Shown: piece by piece, positions 41,951-53,285 of the stretch
How the letters are laid out: each line of letters opens with the position of its first letter
Numbering within the stretch: position 1 is the first letter of the stretch
From: Heliopora coerulea
Taxonomy: Eukaryota; Cnidaria; Anthozoa; Scleralcyonacea; Helioporidae
Length of the DNA stretch: 64,000 bases
Reading direction: 5' to 3'
NCBI GenBank assembly: GCA_030142905.1
Contig: JASJOG010000080.1
Span: 529,001 to 593,000 of the forward strand
The notes under the pieces: model-generated
Databases searched by the model: none
Seen by the model: only the letters and a program-made list of their open reading frames with translations
Told to the model about the DNA's origin: nothing
Translations under genes and position numbers: made by a program

Positions 41951-42870
41951 AATCAAATCAAGTTTAAATTTAAGTTTAGGGTTAGGCAGTGGCGTAACGA
42001 GGACGAAAGAGGAATTGGTGCAGAAGCCCCGAGTGGCTCTTTTTTCGAGGGGTAGCATTTTCGCACATCAGTGTCCAGAGAACTTTGACCTAGATATTAA
42101 GTCATTCTCTTGTTGTTGATCGAACAAACGTAAAACCAACTGATGACTATTTATTTGAAGATTGATTGCCGTTGAAGAGCAAAGTTTGCATAAGTTTACG
42201 CATGAGTACTGGTTAGTGATTTGAATTAATATAAATGATGGAGAAAGAATATTCGATTTGCGATAGAATATTCTTTGTGCATGTCCAGGGGCGAACTAAC
42301 AACATTTTGGCCTTCCGGCAGGAGGAAAACTTAGGCCCCTAAGAAAAAAATAATACTGAGGGCCTAAGTGTTGTGTATAGCTCGACTATAATCACTTCCT
42401 TTAGATGTTAACTAAAGCAAGCACGAGTGTATGACATACTAAATTAACCAATAATCAAACGTATTTATTTGAACAACTTTTTCCCGTTCTTGGTGACTTA
42501 TTGTAATCTTTAGTGGTCTGCAGTAAAAGTAAAGAGCTAAGTTCCTTAGACGTTAGAGCAAACTTGTCAATGATGCGTTCTTTGTCATTCTTCAGCTACA
42601 GCGCAATATCCTTTTGCATAGCAATCAACGTAACTGCCTCAAAATTGTCCTGCGTTGAGGAGGATCTTAGTCTCGTCTACAGTATTTTGAGTTTTGAAAA
42701 GGATCGTTCGCGCGAGCATTGTGTAATGCTTATATTATATGCTTAGGTTGTAAAACACGAGTAAAAATGTGTATATGGATAAATCGTATAAAACGACAAT
42801 GTAGAGAACAAGATATATTGACCACTCTTTTCGCACAAACGTTTTCACTTTTATTTAAGCTTTTACACCA

Positions 42871-42872
<2 letters not shown>

Positions 42873-42919
<47 letters not shown>
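42873..42919. repeat. (TA)n microsatellite
   Basis: About 23 uninterrupted TA units. Confidence 0.9.
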
Positions 42920-42921
<2 letters not shown>

Positions 42922-43541
42922 GTCGAGGTCTCGTTTTGTGTCACGCTACCTTAGTCCCGTTATAGTTCTCGCCCCTTTAAAGTTCGCGTCTTTAATTTTC
43001 GCGCTTTAATTTTTGCGAACTCTCTTTTCTTTGGCGTCTTCATTTGTGGTGAATTTCATGAGAAAATTTTTGGGGATAATCTTTTCTTTGTTGAGTCATG
43101 TTTCGTAGGTAATTGATGTGTTTTCACAGTTGAGACTGCCAGTACAGCTTTTTACGTTTGTTGAGTTGTCGTTTCAATGCACCAATGATATTTTTGTGTT
43201 GTTTGAGTGTTTCCTTTTGTGCGTTTATTCCTTCGGAGTCTTTGAGAGCCAAGGAAATACTTTCGTTGATATAATTGATAGAGGATGTTACCATTTGCTA
43301 AGTCTCTTCTTTTGCAAGAATAAGGATAAGAACTGTAACGAGAGGACCAAACGAACAGGTGTGGGGCCACCCGCTTTAAAAAACTTCATAATTTGGAGGG
43401 AATTAATTCAACAACTGACAAGTAACAGCATGTGACGTGTGCAGACGACTAGCTAAATCGATAACAGATATTTAGGGTGTTTTCTAAGCCAGTAACCTGC
43501 CCCAAGCTATGATAAGAGTTATTATTTCATCTTCTGGTTAA

Positions 43542-43741
43542 CTCTTTGCCGGTGGCCGAAACCCTTTGACGAGTAAAATCGTTGGGGGTTAGCCCGAATA
43601 AAATAACAGAATTTTTATCCCGCTGTGAATGGTTTTATCTCTCTTTAATTCTTTCTCCTGTTCATAAGACTTTTATAAATTTTTTCTGGCTAACTCCAGA
43701 TAAATTTACTCGTCAAAGGGAATTCTCCCGCAGTGAAAGAG
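43542..43741. mobile_element. MITE with TTAA target duplication
   Basis: A 200-bp non-coding element flanked by TTAA on both sides (43538-43541 and 43742-43745), as expected for piggyBac-type transposition. The ends are CTCTTTGCC... and its inverted partner ...AAAGAG. Inner blocks CCCTTTGACGAGTAAA and GTTAGCC are repeated in inverted orientation. Confidence 0.8.
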
Positions 43742-45273
43742 TTAATGCTGATGATTTTGTCAGTCCACGAGATTTATAATCCCAAACTGTCAACGTTAAT
43801 GTCTTGTAATTTGTAATGTTTATCCAAAACTATGACTATGAAGTATTATTTTTAATTTAGTATAATATTTTACTTAACCTCAAATTTGATCTGATTATGA
43901 CGTTCATTTTTAGTCTTTTACCCTCATAAAAATGATTTAAATTACTTAAGCCCCTATCTTTATCTATGTGTTCACCTTCGAACATATGCTTCGAACATAT
44001 TCGAACAGTCTGCGAGAGACGCCACCATCGAATTCAGAAAATGAAATAACTGTCCTGGGCAATTGAAAACTCCGTATGATAGCCTCGTAAACGCCTGGTT
44101 AACTAACAGCAGAACCTGAAAGAATTACTCCAGAAAGATGAGACAACACAGTCTGGCAGGGGTCCAATTAGGACTTCCAAAAGTTGATGACAGATAGGAA
44201 AATATTTTCCTCTGAATGACAGGTCCCATTGGGATCTCCAGGAAAATGTTTGTGTCTAATAGCCACGAAAACTGTCTAAAAATCAGTTTTATATGACTTG
44301 TATATCAAAAAATGCCGAATTTCTTTCCTGAAAATCCTGTATTTCCTTAGTAACACGTGAAGATGTCCCCCTAATTTCATCCACTGCCCCCCTTCCACTT
44401 AATTGGGTTCCCGACGCCATGCGTTTCAGATACATCAAGGATAAAAAAAAATTTTTCGTTTGTGAAGTGAGTTGGCAAATTTCTTGTATACCCCACTTTA
44501 GATGATTTTTCTCGAGAAGAAATTTATTTGTTTTGTCCACCAATGACATATCCAGAAGGGAACAGCTCACGATCAGGACAGCTCGTCTAAGAGACGATTG
44601 GAGGACATTACGAGATAGAACTTTTACGAGACACCAAATACATCACTGTGACCAATGCAAAGTTTTTTAAGGAAACAACTGTCCTTCTGATATGTATATA
44701 ATATACTGGGTATTACCGAAACTTTAAATTGAAAACTAAAAGAAATAGCTTATGATTAGATCTTCATTTATTGAACACTCCCGATGATATGCCTAGAATT
44801 AAATTCAGATATAGGAATTCCGAAACCTATTACGTTCATCACTAAGACCAACCACGAAAACATAATATATGACAAAACGATATCGTTCAGAACTTCATGC
44901 CGTCATGTGGATTATCCCCAGGCTCATCACTCAAAGCATGGCACTAGGGTACTAATCACTGCATTTATAAATCGTAGCCCAACCAACCCGACAGCTTTAC
45001 CATTGCAATCCTGATAACAAGTCGGAAAATGATGACTGCCCTTCCATTTCAAATTCCTTAAACTTACACCTTAATTAACATGGTGAAATCATTTTTAACA
45101 AATTTTTCTTAAAAATTTGTTTTGTAAAAAGTGAACCTTGTTGGAAAGTGTTGTCGACCACCTTAATTTTCTGATATATTTTTAAACTCTAGAGGTACCT
45201 TTTGACGTTTCATTCTAGTTTGTTTTCTTTTGTTTTTTTTTTTGTTTTCTTTTGTTTGTTTTTTTTACCATAG

Positions 45274-47247
45274 CCCAATTGAAAGTGAAGCAAGCAGTAT
45301 CGGAGACGCTAAAGCATGGTAAAAAGAAAAACAATCGTATGTCATTACTTTTTATTGGTCAAGGTCGTGTGGGAAAAACGTCTCTGAAGAAAAGTCTTCT
45401 GGGTGAAAGGTCAGAAAAGAAAGAACCGAGTACAATCGGCATTGAATTCGATGTTGTTGAGGTACAAGAGAATGATAAATCTAATCCTTGGAAGCGTGCA
45501 AAAGATGACCAATTCATAGCATCCGAAATATACACTGAGGATGTTCTCGGAAAATAAGTTGCCAGAACAATCGCTGAAAGTAAAGACAAGCCAGAAGAAA
45601 GAAGATGTGGAAGTGCTGCTGGCGATGTAGATGATGGCGTTGAAGTTGAAGGTGAATCTGGAGATGCAAGTGAAACTAAAAATGGAAGCAAAGAAGGAGC
45701 TAATAATGAATTTGTACAGGGAGATAAAGATCGAGCTACAGCAGGAGATGAAGATGGAGCTGGAGCTGGAGCTGGAGCAAGAGATGGAGCTGCATATGGA
45801 GATAACTGCCGTAGCGACATGCGTAGACGTAGAAAGGATGATGAAGGAAAAAGTGACACACCAAAAAGTATGAAAGACGAACTTGACTATCACGTATCAG
45901 CCGACTTAAAACGCAAGATCGACGAAGAAATGAAAAACGTCGCAAGTTATGGTGATGATACCATGGACACAATCAGATTCATGTTTGGAGATGTTGGTGG
46001 CCAGTCTGTCTTCTACGACGTGCATTCGATAATGCTGAGGTCGAGAACGCTATTTATACTTGTTGTTGATCGGTCAATGTCCCTTGACTACGAGGCACAG
46101 CCAAAGTTCGTGGAGAAGGGATTAATAAAGAAAGAGAGAGACAAAAAAAAACCCCTGCATGAAACGAATTTCGATTATGTGATACGATGGATGGTAGCTC
46201 TTCGTAATCTTAATCCAAGCAATAAAGAAGCCAAAAATAATTCTATGCAAAGTCTAAGTCTGCCCAAAACTATTCTTGTTTTTACCAAACCTGATATGCT
46301 GAGACGTCGTGAGAAACTAGAGCAGAAGCTGAAGAAAGTTACCGAAACTCTCGAGCAGAGGCTTGAGCAAATTGGTTGTGGTTCGCTTATTGTCGCTAAA
46401 TATGTTATTAAGAACAAAGAGCCAAGGAATGCTGACGAAACCAGTGAGCTCGAAGCGCTACGAGCGAAAATCTTCGAAACAGCGCAAGATACCTTTAAAG
46501 CTCAGGAAAAAACTCCTGTAAGTTGGCTTAGGTTAGAACGTGCTTTCGATTCCCTCAGGAGATCTGAAGACTTGAAAGACTGCCCATACATCACACTGGA
46601 TGAAGCACGGAAACTGGGAGAACAATGTCAGGTAAACGAAACGTTCGAAGAAGCTATGACATTCTTCCACGAGGAGAACATAGTCGTCCATTTTGATGGA
46701 AATGCGCCCATGAGTGACCTGGTTGTACTTGATGCAGCATGGCTTGTAAAGCTGTTCACCCAAGTATTAACCATTGCCCCGAAGCGTTGCTGGGGTATAG
46801 CTAATTCACGTGCTTGGAAAAAGCTGACGACGGAAGGAGTGCTCGACTTCGGAAACCTTCCCAATCCGTTGGAGAACCATAGGCAAAAGAAAGCTTTGAA
46901 AGATATTATGGTTCGAGTGGGCTTAATCTGTCATTGGGGGAAAAACATCTATCTGGTTCCATCCATGGTGACTAAAAGATGGGAGGAGAGCGATATTAAG
47001 AAAGTGTTGTCGTCGAGTTTGCACCCGTCACTGTACGTTAATTTTAAAGGTGACACCATTCCACTTGGACTTTACACGCGAGTCCTTGTGGAAATATTGA
47101 AATGGGCCCGTGGTGATGTCGAACACGACGATGTGGAAATTCCCGAATTTCACTGCAATTGCTGTCGCATTTTCAAGTGTGAAAACAGCATTAAATATTC
47201 CGTGATTTTGATCCACCATGTCACTAGAATCCAGGTTGAAATATCAG
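45274..47247 (+). pseudogene. Exon with Roc GTPase and COR domains, interrupted by an in-frame TAA
   Basis: The exon follows a strong acceptor and ends at ATATCAG|GTGTGA in phase 1. The Roc domain shows the P-loop G-Q-G-R-V-G-K-T-S (about 45358-45384), the G3 motif D-V-G-G-Q (about 45988) and a G4-like T-K-P-D (about 46287). The COR domain follows (about 46560-47140) with 'F-H-E-E-N-I-V-V-H-F' and 'L-D-A-A-W-L-V-K-L-F'. Between G1 and G3, a TAA at 45555-45557 stops the frame, yet the same frame continues open for more than 1.6 kb through an acidic glycine-rich linker. So this copy is probably null, or carries a rare allele, an unrecognised small intron or a sequence error. Roc-COR proteins are GTP-controlled signalling proteins. 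Confidence 0.75.
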
Positions 47248-47394
47248 GTGTGAATGTCTCAGGTTTTTAACTTCATGTGGAAACAATTTAAAGTTGTGCT
47301 ACATAGAGTAATTTAAAGCTGTTTCAAAGAACTTAAAAATTTATTTTTATTTGTTTTATTTATATGCTTGTTTCTTTATTCATTTATTTTTTAG

Positions 47395-47703
47395 TTGATG
47401 ACCAGACGATTGAAAGTAAGGACATTACAAGGAGTGTCTTGTCCGCCCTTCATGCCGCAATGATGAAAGTTCAGTCCTGCCCAAGCTACCAAGGTGTAAG
47501 ATACGAGTTTGGTTTGAAATGTGATCTTTGCCTGGAGGAAAAGACACCATGTTTGAGGCATGAAAAAGAAGCTTGTACTGACGACGACTGCGTATGCATT
47601 CTTACTCTTGATTGCTTAAAGAAAGAATTTGCTGCATGCCCAAGAAACCGTACTGGCAAGATTTCTTCGAAGCTTCATAAAACATTTTGGGTAAATGTCA
47701 CAG
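47395..47703 (+). CDS. Exon 3 of the ankyrin-Roc-COR-death gene, cysteine-containing
   Basis: Acceptor TTTTTTAG precedes 47395, and donor ACAG|GTAAGA follows 47703. Both borders are phase 1, so it joins the COR exon without a shift. The 103 residues begin 'D-D-Q-T-I-E-S-K-D-I' and include a Cys/His cluster (C-D-L-C, C-L-R-H, C-T-D-D-D-C-V-C), possibly metal-binding. I do not recognise a named domain. Confidence 0.65.
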
Positions 47704-48000
47704 GTAAGAAAATATGCTTTTTCGCAGAGTTGAGAAACTTTGTGGTGAAGTAAAGAGATTAGATGAGTTAAATAGGAATTTGTGAAAGTGCATTCTGAAA
47801 AATCTATGTGGAATTTGCTTCGGCTCTCCTAGGTACCGCTTTCCTCCAAAACTTGTTTGATTTCATTTGTGTGAGTTGTGAAGGTGTGATTATTGTCCGT
47901 TGACGTATATACAGCGACCAAAGTTTGAGCTGCAATTCCATCATCTTCTATATCATTCTCTTGCTGAGTCGTATCCAGTGAGGATTCCTACCACCAGATA

Positions 48001-48425
48001 CACTTTTCGCTGTTTATTACCAGAAAATATACAATCATTAACGCCAACCTCAAACTCATTAACACAAAAATACATTCATTTTATTCAATCGGAATTCATT
48101 TTTGTGGACACTCAACCATTTGCATCGAAGGCATTCTATAGCGCCAACATTCAACAATTAACACCATTTTAATATACCTTAGGGATAACAAAATTTCAAA
48201 TACGCAAGATATTTCTCTTGCGTAATTAAAATTTTATTATCCCTAATGTATAGTAGAATAGTGTTAATGGTCGTCTGTTGACGGTATGGAATTCACTTTG
48301 ATGCAAATGGTTGCGTATCTACGTTAGTGAATGACGATTGAATAAAAGGAATGTATTTTTGCTTTAACGAGTTTGAGATTGGCGTCAATGATTGTATATT
48401 TTCTGGTAATGAATAGCAAAAGGTG
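48001..48425. mobile_element. Foldback MITE with TA target duplication, intronic
   Basis: Inverted arms of about 200 bp meet near 48213. The ends are CACTTTTCGCTG on the left and ...CAAAAGGTG on the right, each flanked by TA (47999-48000 and 48426-48427). A TA duplication fits Tc1/mariner-type transposition. It is non-coding and lies within the intron between 47704 and 48656. Confidence 0.75.
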
Positions 48426-48656
48426 TAATGCTACATAATACTACATTTAGATAATAGCATGGTCGGTCAAAATCGATAGTGGTCTTATCAATGGAATAGT
48501 CTTTATCAACCTTAAAAAGCTTTGACAGCATCAGCAACAATATTGTCATACATAAACATAAAAATTATGTTGATTACCTAACCATAAATGCAATGTAAAG
48601 ATAGATGGTTTGATTCAACAATCAATGCTTTTTGTACATACTCTATTTACTTCCAG

Positions 48657-48790
48657 TTGAAAATGCTTGTAGGCAATTTCAGCGTCAGTCTTGGAAGGGA
48701 GACTTCATTCTAAGAAACTTCTCTATTCAACAGGTACTGAGTCAAGGAAAGGTTTACCTATTGAAGAAGACACTGGCTCCAAAGAGACGA
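48657..48790 (+). CDS. Probable exon 4 of the same gene
   Basis: The acceptor TACTTCCAG joins the phase-1 donor of exon 3 (G|TT codon) and opens 'V-E-N-A-C-R-Q-F-Q-R-Q-S-W-K-G-D-F' and on to 'K-K-T-L-A-P-K-R-R', followed by GTAAGC. An alternative donor exists at CAACAG|GTACTG. Both donors are phase 0, whereas the death-domain exon needs phase 1, so one small exon or another donor is still missing. Confidence 0.55.
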
Positions 48791-49479
48791 GTAAGCATGT
48801 TTCTTTTACTCCATGTGTTCTCTCCAGATCCATCTAGTCATAAACTAGTCCGATACTTGCCGAAATGCCAATTATTTGATTGGCTTTCTCCATTCGCGAG
48901 CTAAAAATATGCTCCAAACTATTAACTTATACTAATTTTGGAAAACTGCATAAGTAGTCACTTTTCTGTATGAAGTAAAGACTGCGCGAAAATTTAATCA
49001 ACTGGCAGTCGACTAATGGTTGACACAATTATTCTGATCTGGGCTAATTCGATATGATTCTGAGGAAACGGTTTGAACAAATATTTTCTCATATTTATTC
49101 AATTTTTGACATGCTTTTGTTTTTTGTCAGTAAGGGGAGCTCTCTGAATTGCTTTTCTATCATTCGCGGACCACAATTAATTAATTATTAGTATGCAAAT
49201 TTATTAGTTAGACGGCGGAGAGTTCATTTTGAACTGGGATAATCAGATGGAATAAAAAATTCATAATTTTACCGAAGCCGATTAGCATAAAGTTATCCTC
49301 CTCCGCTAATTTTTGTAAGCGTTAGTTCCCTTTGACTTTAATTTATTTTTTAGGATTTTTTTCCTCCTAGTTTTAGCAGTCAACACGCCTTTTCAGCTTA
49401 TGGAAGAATATTAATTTTTTTGCGTAGGCCACGTCTTTTATGGATCCTTGAATTAACCAACAGAATACATATTTTTTTC

Positions 49480-50720
49480 TATTTGACGTCTAACGTATTC
49501 CCTTGGAATTCAATGAAAATATGTAGAACCATGAAAGAACGATATAAAAGAAAAATTATTCAAAACACTATATTTGAAAATATCAAAGCCGTCCAAAAGC
49601 CTAAAATTGTGAACAAAAGAGAAAATAATTCAAAGCCTGGTTTTAGCAAGTAAGGCGGGAAATGATGCATTCTGGTATTTATCAACGGTTGGTTACGTGG
49701 AAGGTATTAGCCAAGGACGTAATGTCAGCCCAGCTAACTAGGATGAAATTTCAAAAGCTTAGATGGCACTCAAAATTTTCGTAATATTATGACAGGACAA
49801 TTATTTTACGGATTTTTTTTACAAGAGCTGGATGACATTTCAGCCAGGAATGAGAAGGTACATTTCAAAGCCAGTTGAATGTTTGCTTGGTTTTGATAGA
49901 ACATTAAGAAAAACAAAGACCACCAGGCTGTCTCCCACACGAAGCCACTTAGACTATAATAACTTCAGTTGTGCGATTTGTCAACTTCGTCAAAACCTAA
50001 CGAGTTAAAGTCCTGATTAACCACACAAGTCAACAAGCCCAAAACCGACAAAAAACATTTCCTTATATATTTTAACTTCAGTTTAATTTTTGACATTTTC
50101 TCTTGTCAGTTTTGTAAGCCACTTATGCAACATTTTTGACTTCTGGGACAATTTTAATGTCGACACACCCCAGCTCCTTTTACCAACAAAAAGAATGCCT
50201 CATTTTTCTCATTTGACGTCCAAACGTATTCCTTGTGAATTGTATGAAAAATATATTGGAGCCTCATATAATGGCAGAAAACACCCATTCAAAAAGCTTA
50301 GTTTGAAATTATTGAAAATGTGGAAAGTATTCAAAAGCCTAAATTTGTGAACGAAACTTAAATGGATTCAAGAAGCTGATTATGGTTTGTAACACGGAAA
50401 ATAATACGTTATGGTATATATTAAGGGGCTCGTTAAGCGGAAGGAATTCAGCCCGGGCTTAAATGACAGCTCGGCTGACCGGGATAAAACCTTAAGGTTG
50501 AGGCCAGGTTGAAATCTTCGCCAGGTAATGGTAACTAAATTTTTAAAGAGATTTTTTAGGGGAGGTCAGGTTAACATATCAGTCATGTTTGAAATTTTTC
50601 ACATTTAATCAGCCACTGAATGAGTAAACATGTCGGTTATATATAGTTGAACCTCTTGCTTGATTTTGATAGAACGTCAAGTAAAACAAAGGCCACCAGA
50701 TCGTCTCCAACAAGAAGAAA
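49480..50720. repeat. Diverged tandem duplication inside the last intron
   Basis: The segment from about 49480 to 49930 aligns with about 50207 to 50720. Shared landmarks include TTTGACGTC, ACGTATTCC and, at the end, the acceptor with first exon bases (TTTTGATAGAAC and ACAAAG-CCACCAG). The first copy of the exon start (from 49896) soon runs into stops, while the second is the real death-domain exon. Identity looks like roughly 70 percent by eye. Confidence 0.65.
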
Positions 50721-50977
50721 TTGTTCCAATAGCACGAAGTATTCCCAGGATATGGAAGGAGGTTGCCAATCTTACAGAGCTGTTTGAAACTGGTGAGATT
50801 GAGGATATCATTTACTCCCGATGTGGTGTGGATGAAAGTCATAAAGCTCGTACAATGCTTACCAGATACATTGAAAGAGGAGGAACTAGACAAAAGTTAG
50901 CTGATGCACTTGAGAAACTTAAAATGTCCTCTCTAGCCGAGGATGTCTTGTTTAGATCTTTTATCAGTAATCAATAA
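50673..50977 (+). CDS. Terminal exon with death domain
   Basis: The acceptor GATTTTGATAG precedes 50673 and the TAA stop is at 50975-50977. About 80 residues match a death-domain pattern of six helices: 'V-P-I-A-R-S-I-P-R-I-W-K-E-V-A', 'I-E-D-I-I-Y', 'E-S-H-K-A-R-T-M-L-T-R-Y-I-E-R-G-G-T' and 'L-A-D-A-L-E-K-L'. Death domains mediate homotypic assembly in apoptosis and innate immune signalling. With the upstream ankyrin, Roc and COR exons the protein would have the DAPK1 layout minus the kinase. A polyadenylation signal follows 120 bp later. Confidence 0.75.
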
Positions 50978-51095
50978 ACGGATCTTAAGTGCTTAATTTA
51001 TTTTTAGAAATACTGTTTGATGTAAAAAAGTACTGTAAGTGATATTAATTTTTGGTAAAATATGTAAAAGTTGACTTGAATCTTGGTAAAAGCAA

Positions 51096-51101
51096 AATAA
51101 A
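51096..51101 (+). terminator. Polyadenylation signal AATAAA
   Basis: AATAAA lies 119 bp after the death-domain stop codon, with a T/G-containing stretch about 20-40 bp further on. It fits the 3' end of the ankyrin-Roc-COR-death gene. Confidence 0.5.
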
Positions 51102-51198
51102 CTGGAGAGAAATTTATTGTTTGATTTTTGATTGATTCTCTTTCTCATTTTCAACTGTGTTGTCGTCTTCGGATGTTGCTGTTTATCTTACCTCTTAA

Positions 51199-52353
51199 CC
51201 CTATTTCACATGGGGGGGGCTTTTTTGGCCCCCCCACCTATACTTTGTTTCATAAAATTTGAACCGCTTGTCCAATTCGGCTGAAATTTTGTGACTTTTA
51301 ATATTTTTTTATTGCGGTTATTTTGCTATAAAGAAGGTTTAAAAATTTTCACGTTTTCCGGGGGTAATTCCACTTTTGTCGCCAGGGGGTGAAAAATCAC
51401 TTTTTGCGGTTTTACAATCTTTGGTTTTATTTTCGTCTGATTAGATTTTTTGGACAATAATGTTGAATTTTTTTTGCCTGCCAATTACATCTTAGGTCTA
51501 AGACAAATTTGAATGCGCAATCATCATTTTTATTTTTTTTCAGCGGGTAAAATTCAATTCCAACTGTTATTTTTTGAACTCAAACATTCTAATGTTTTTC
51601 TCAAACTTTGACGTCTTTTTTGATTTTTTGTCACACTGATTTATTACTACATCTTCAATTTAGTTCTATGTTTGCCTTTTTCAACTGGAAAATGCAGTCT
51701 TGGGAGTAAACACAATGAGTTACTTTTACGTATTCTGTAATTAGTAATTAGTGGAATACAAATCACAGGCAAAACGTTTCTTTTATACAAATCTTTAAAG
51801 CTTCCCTTTTCTATGAAAATGTTAGTTGAATCCATTATTGATATTTTGATGTATAGAAAGAAGTGTAAAACAGATTAGAAACCCTACTTATCTGAGGTAT
51901 TGAAAAAGGTGTGAAAAGTTACAAAAGTTACAACAAGTGACAGTACGTCGAACAACCAGCAGCACTTGAAGCTCCAAGTGATCGAAAAAGATGCTTTTAC
52001 TGCATCAAACAGTTGAAGGGAAAGCCTCATTACAAGGAACAAAAGAACAAACTTGGCAAATCTAAGCATTGTTGTCCATCTTGTCAAAGAACAATATGAA
52101 CAAAGCATGCAAGCTACGTATGTAATGAATGTATTGAAAAATTTCACATATAGACATGAACAGACCCCCAGCAAAGACACTTGAAAAAAATTTTTTGTAG
52201 ATATTTTGATGTTTTTTGACTAGTAATATATTTTTCTAACATATCCCAAAGTTTCATGCATTTCCAATTTCCCGTTCTCGAAATAATTAGGGGAGGCCAA
52301 AAAATCCTCCCCATGTGAAATAAGGGCATACCGATATGCCATGTTAAATAGGG
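51199..52353. mobile_element. piggyBac-like element, mostly deleted
   Basis: The ends begin CCCTATTTCACATGGGG (left, after TTAA at 51195-51198) and CCCTATTTAACATGG (right, minus strand, next to TTAC at 52354-52357, one mutation from TTAA). The right end also contains an inner TTATTTCACATGGGGAGG copy. TTAA targeting and CCC-starting ends are piggyBac features. Only the transposase C-terminus is left inside. Confidence 0.75.
51977..52153 (+). pseudogene. piggyBac transposase C-terminal cysteine-rich domain
   Basis: The frame 'K-R-C-F-Y-C' then 'K-H-C-C-P-S-C' then 'Y-V-C-N-E-C-I-E-K-F-H' and TAG (52151-52153) is the zinc-binding tail of piggyBac transposases, which helps bind the element ends. 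A TGA at 52097-52099 sits where a residue near the third cysteine pair is expected. The catalytic DDD core is absent. Confidence 0.65.
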
Positions 52354-52587
52354 TTACTAGCTCAGTTTGCTTCTTGATTCCACTAGTGAATCCCTGTGTA
52401 TAGTATTTTTGTACAGCTAGCTTCAAACAAAAGCAACCTCTAATTTTCCAGCACGTTTTATTATCTGAAATTTTTCTACGAAGAAACTTAATTCTCTTTA
52501 AACGTCGTTAAAATCTGTTTGAAGATTTTCCCGCCAAAACTCACCGGTCCAGAACAAAAACGATATTGGACCGGACTATGTAATATA

Positions 52588-52825
52588 GACTTGGACTGAC
52601 TATAGTGCCATAGTACCGTAGAACAATAGTCAATCATCGTTCTGTGGCGAGATGGCGCAATGGCCAGTTCATGCTTGAAATAAATCAAAATAAATAATTA
52701 AAATAAATTAAAAGTTAAAGCAAAAGCACTAATCCCGGCTTGGACTGGCCATTGTGCCATCGTACCGTATAACAATAGTCAATGTTCCTTCTGTGGTGAG
52801 ATGGTGCAGTGGTCAGTCCAAGCCT
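52588..52825. repeat. Two tandem copies of a stem-loop repeat
   Basis: Copy one (52588-52675) and copy two (52737-52825) each have an arm TTGGACTGRCYATWGTGCCAT and its inverse GATGGYGCARTGGYCAG around a short loop containing AACAATAGTCAAT. An A/T-rich linker separates them. The right arms resemble a tRNA A box. Confidence 0.6.
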
Positions 52826-52921
52826 GGTCAAATATGGTTAAATATCATTACGTTCAGCAACCAATCTATTTAGGAATATATCCTTAAGGTAACATGAAGT
52901 GAATTGACATACACTGATAAA

Positions 52922-53285
52922 GTCAACTAGAACAGTTGACTAGAACGGGATTTTGCACTCACATCTTCGGGTTACCGGACCACTGCTCTACCAATTGAGC
53001 TGTCGAATCAATTGGTAACAGTATGCTCGTTTTATCCAATCTAAGTTCACGAGAGATTCTCACGACAACTTAACGCTCGGTATTCTTGACGATGTGAAGT
53101 GCTTCGACTCTATTTCTGAATCATCATCGAGATAACGTGAACAGAATATTTCATATTTTGAACTTAAATTGGATAAAATGAGCATTCTATTCCCAGATAA
53201 CTCGATAGCTCAATTGCAAGAGCAGCTATCCGAAAACCCGGAGATACGAGTTCGGATCATGCTCTAGTTAAATTTTCTAGTTGAC
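52922..53285. mobile_element. Foldback made of two inverted tRNA-like SINE heads
   Basis: The outer ends are GTCAACTAGAA and TTCTAGTTGAC. Each arm contains a tRNA-like unit: minus strand AGCTCAATTGGTAGAGCAG (near 52990) and plus strand AGCTCAATTGCAAGAGCAG (near 53208), each followed about 35 bp later by a B-box-like GAGTTCGGATC or its diverged partner. The heads face the centre and further inverted similarity (TTTATCCAATYTAAGTTCA) continues to the middle. Confidence 0.65.

Larger units (their letters stand above)
40903..45273. other. Inferred intron 1 of the ankyrin-Roc-COR gene
   Basis: Bounded by GTAATT at the start and a long T-rich tract plus ACCATAG at the end. It contains a GC-richer patch (41090-41300), a 26-bp GAGTCCAATCAATTAGACTCC-type tandem pair (41350-41400), CCTAAC-type repeats, a TA tract and a complete MITE (43542-43741). 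No further exon is recognised. Confidence 0.6.

Noticed and set aside
44289..44570. Minus-strand 93-residue frame as a gene
   Set aside because: No recognisable domain, no supporting signals, and it lies within the inferred intron of the ankyrin-Roc-COR gene.
45359..45972. Three overlapping minus-strand frames opposite the Roc exon
   Set aside because: They are shadows of the plus-strand coding sequence, created by its repetitive acidic linker.
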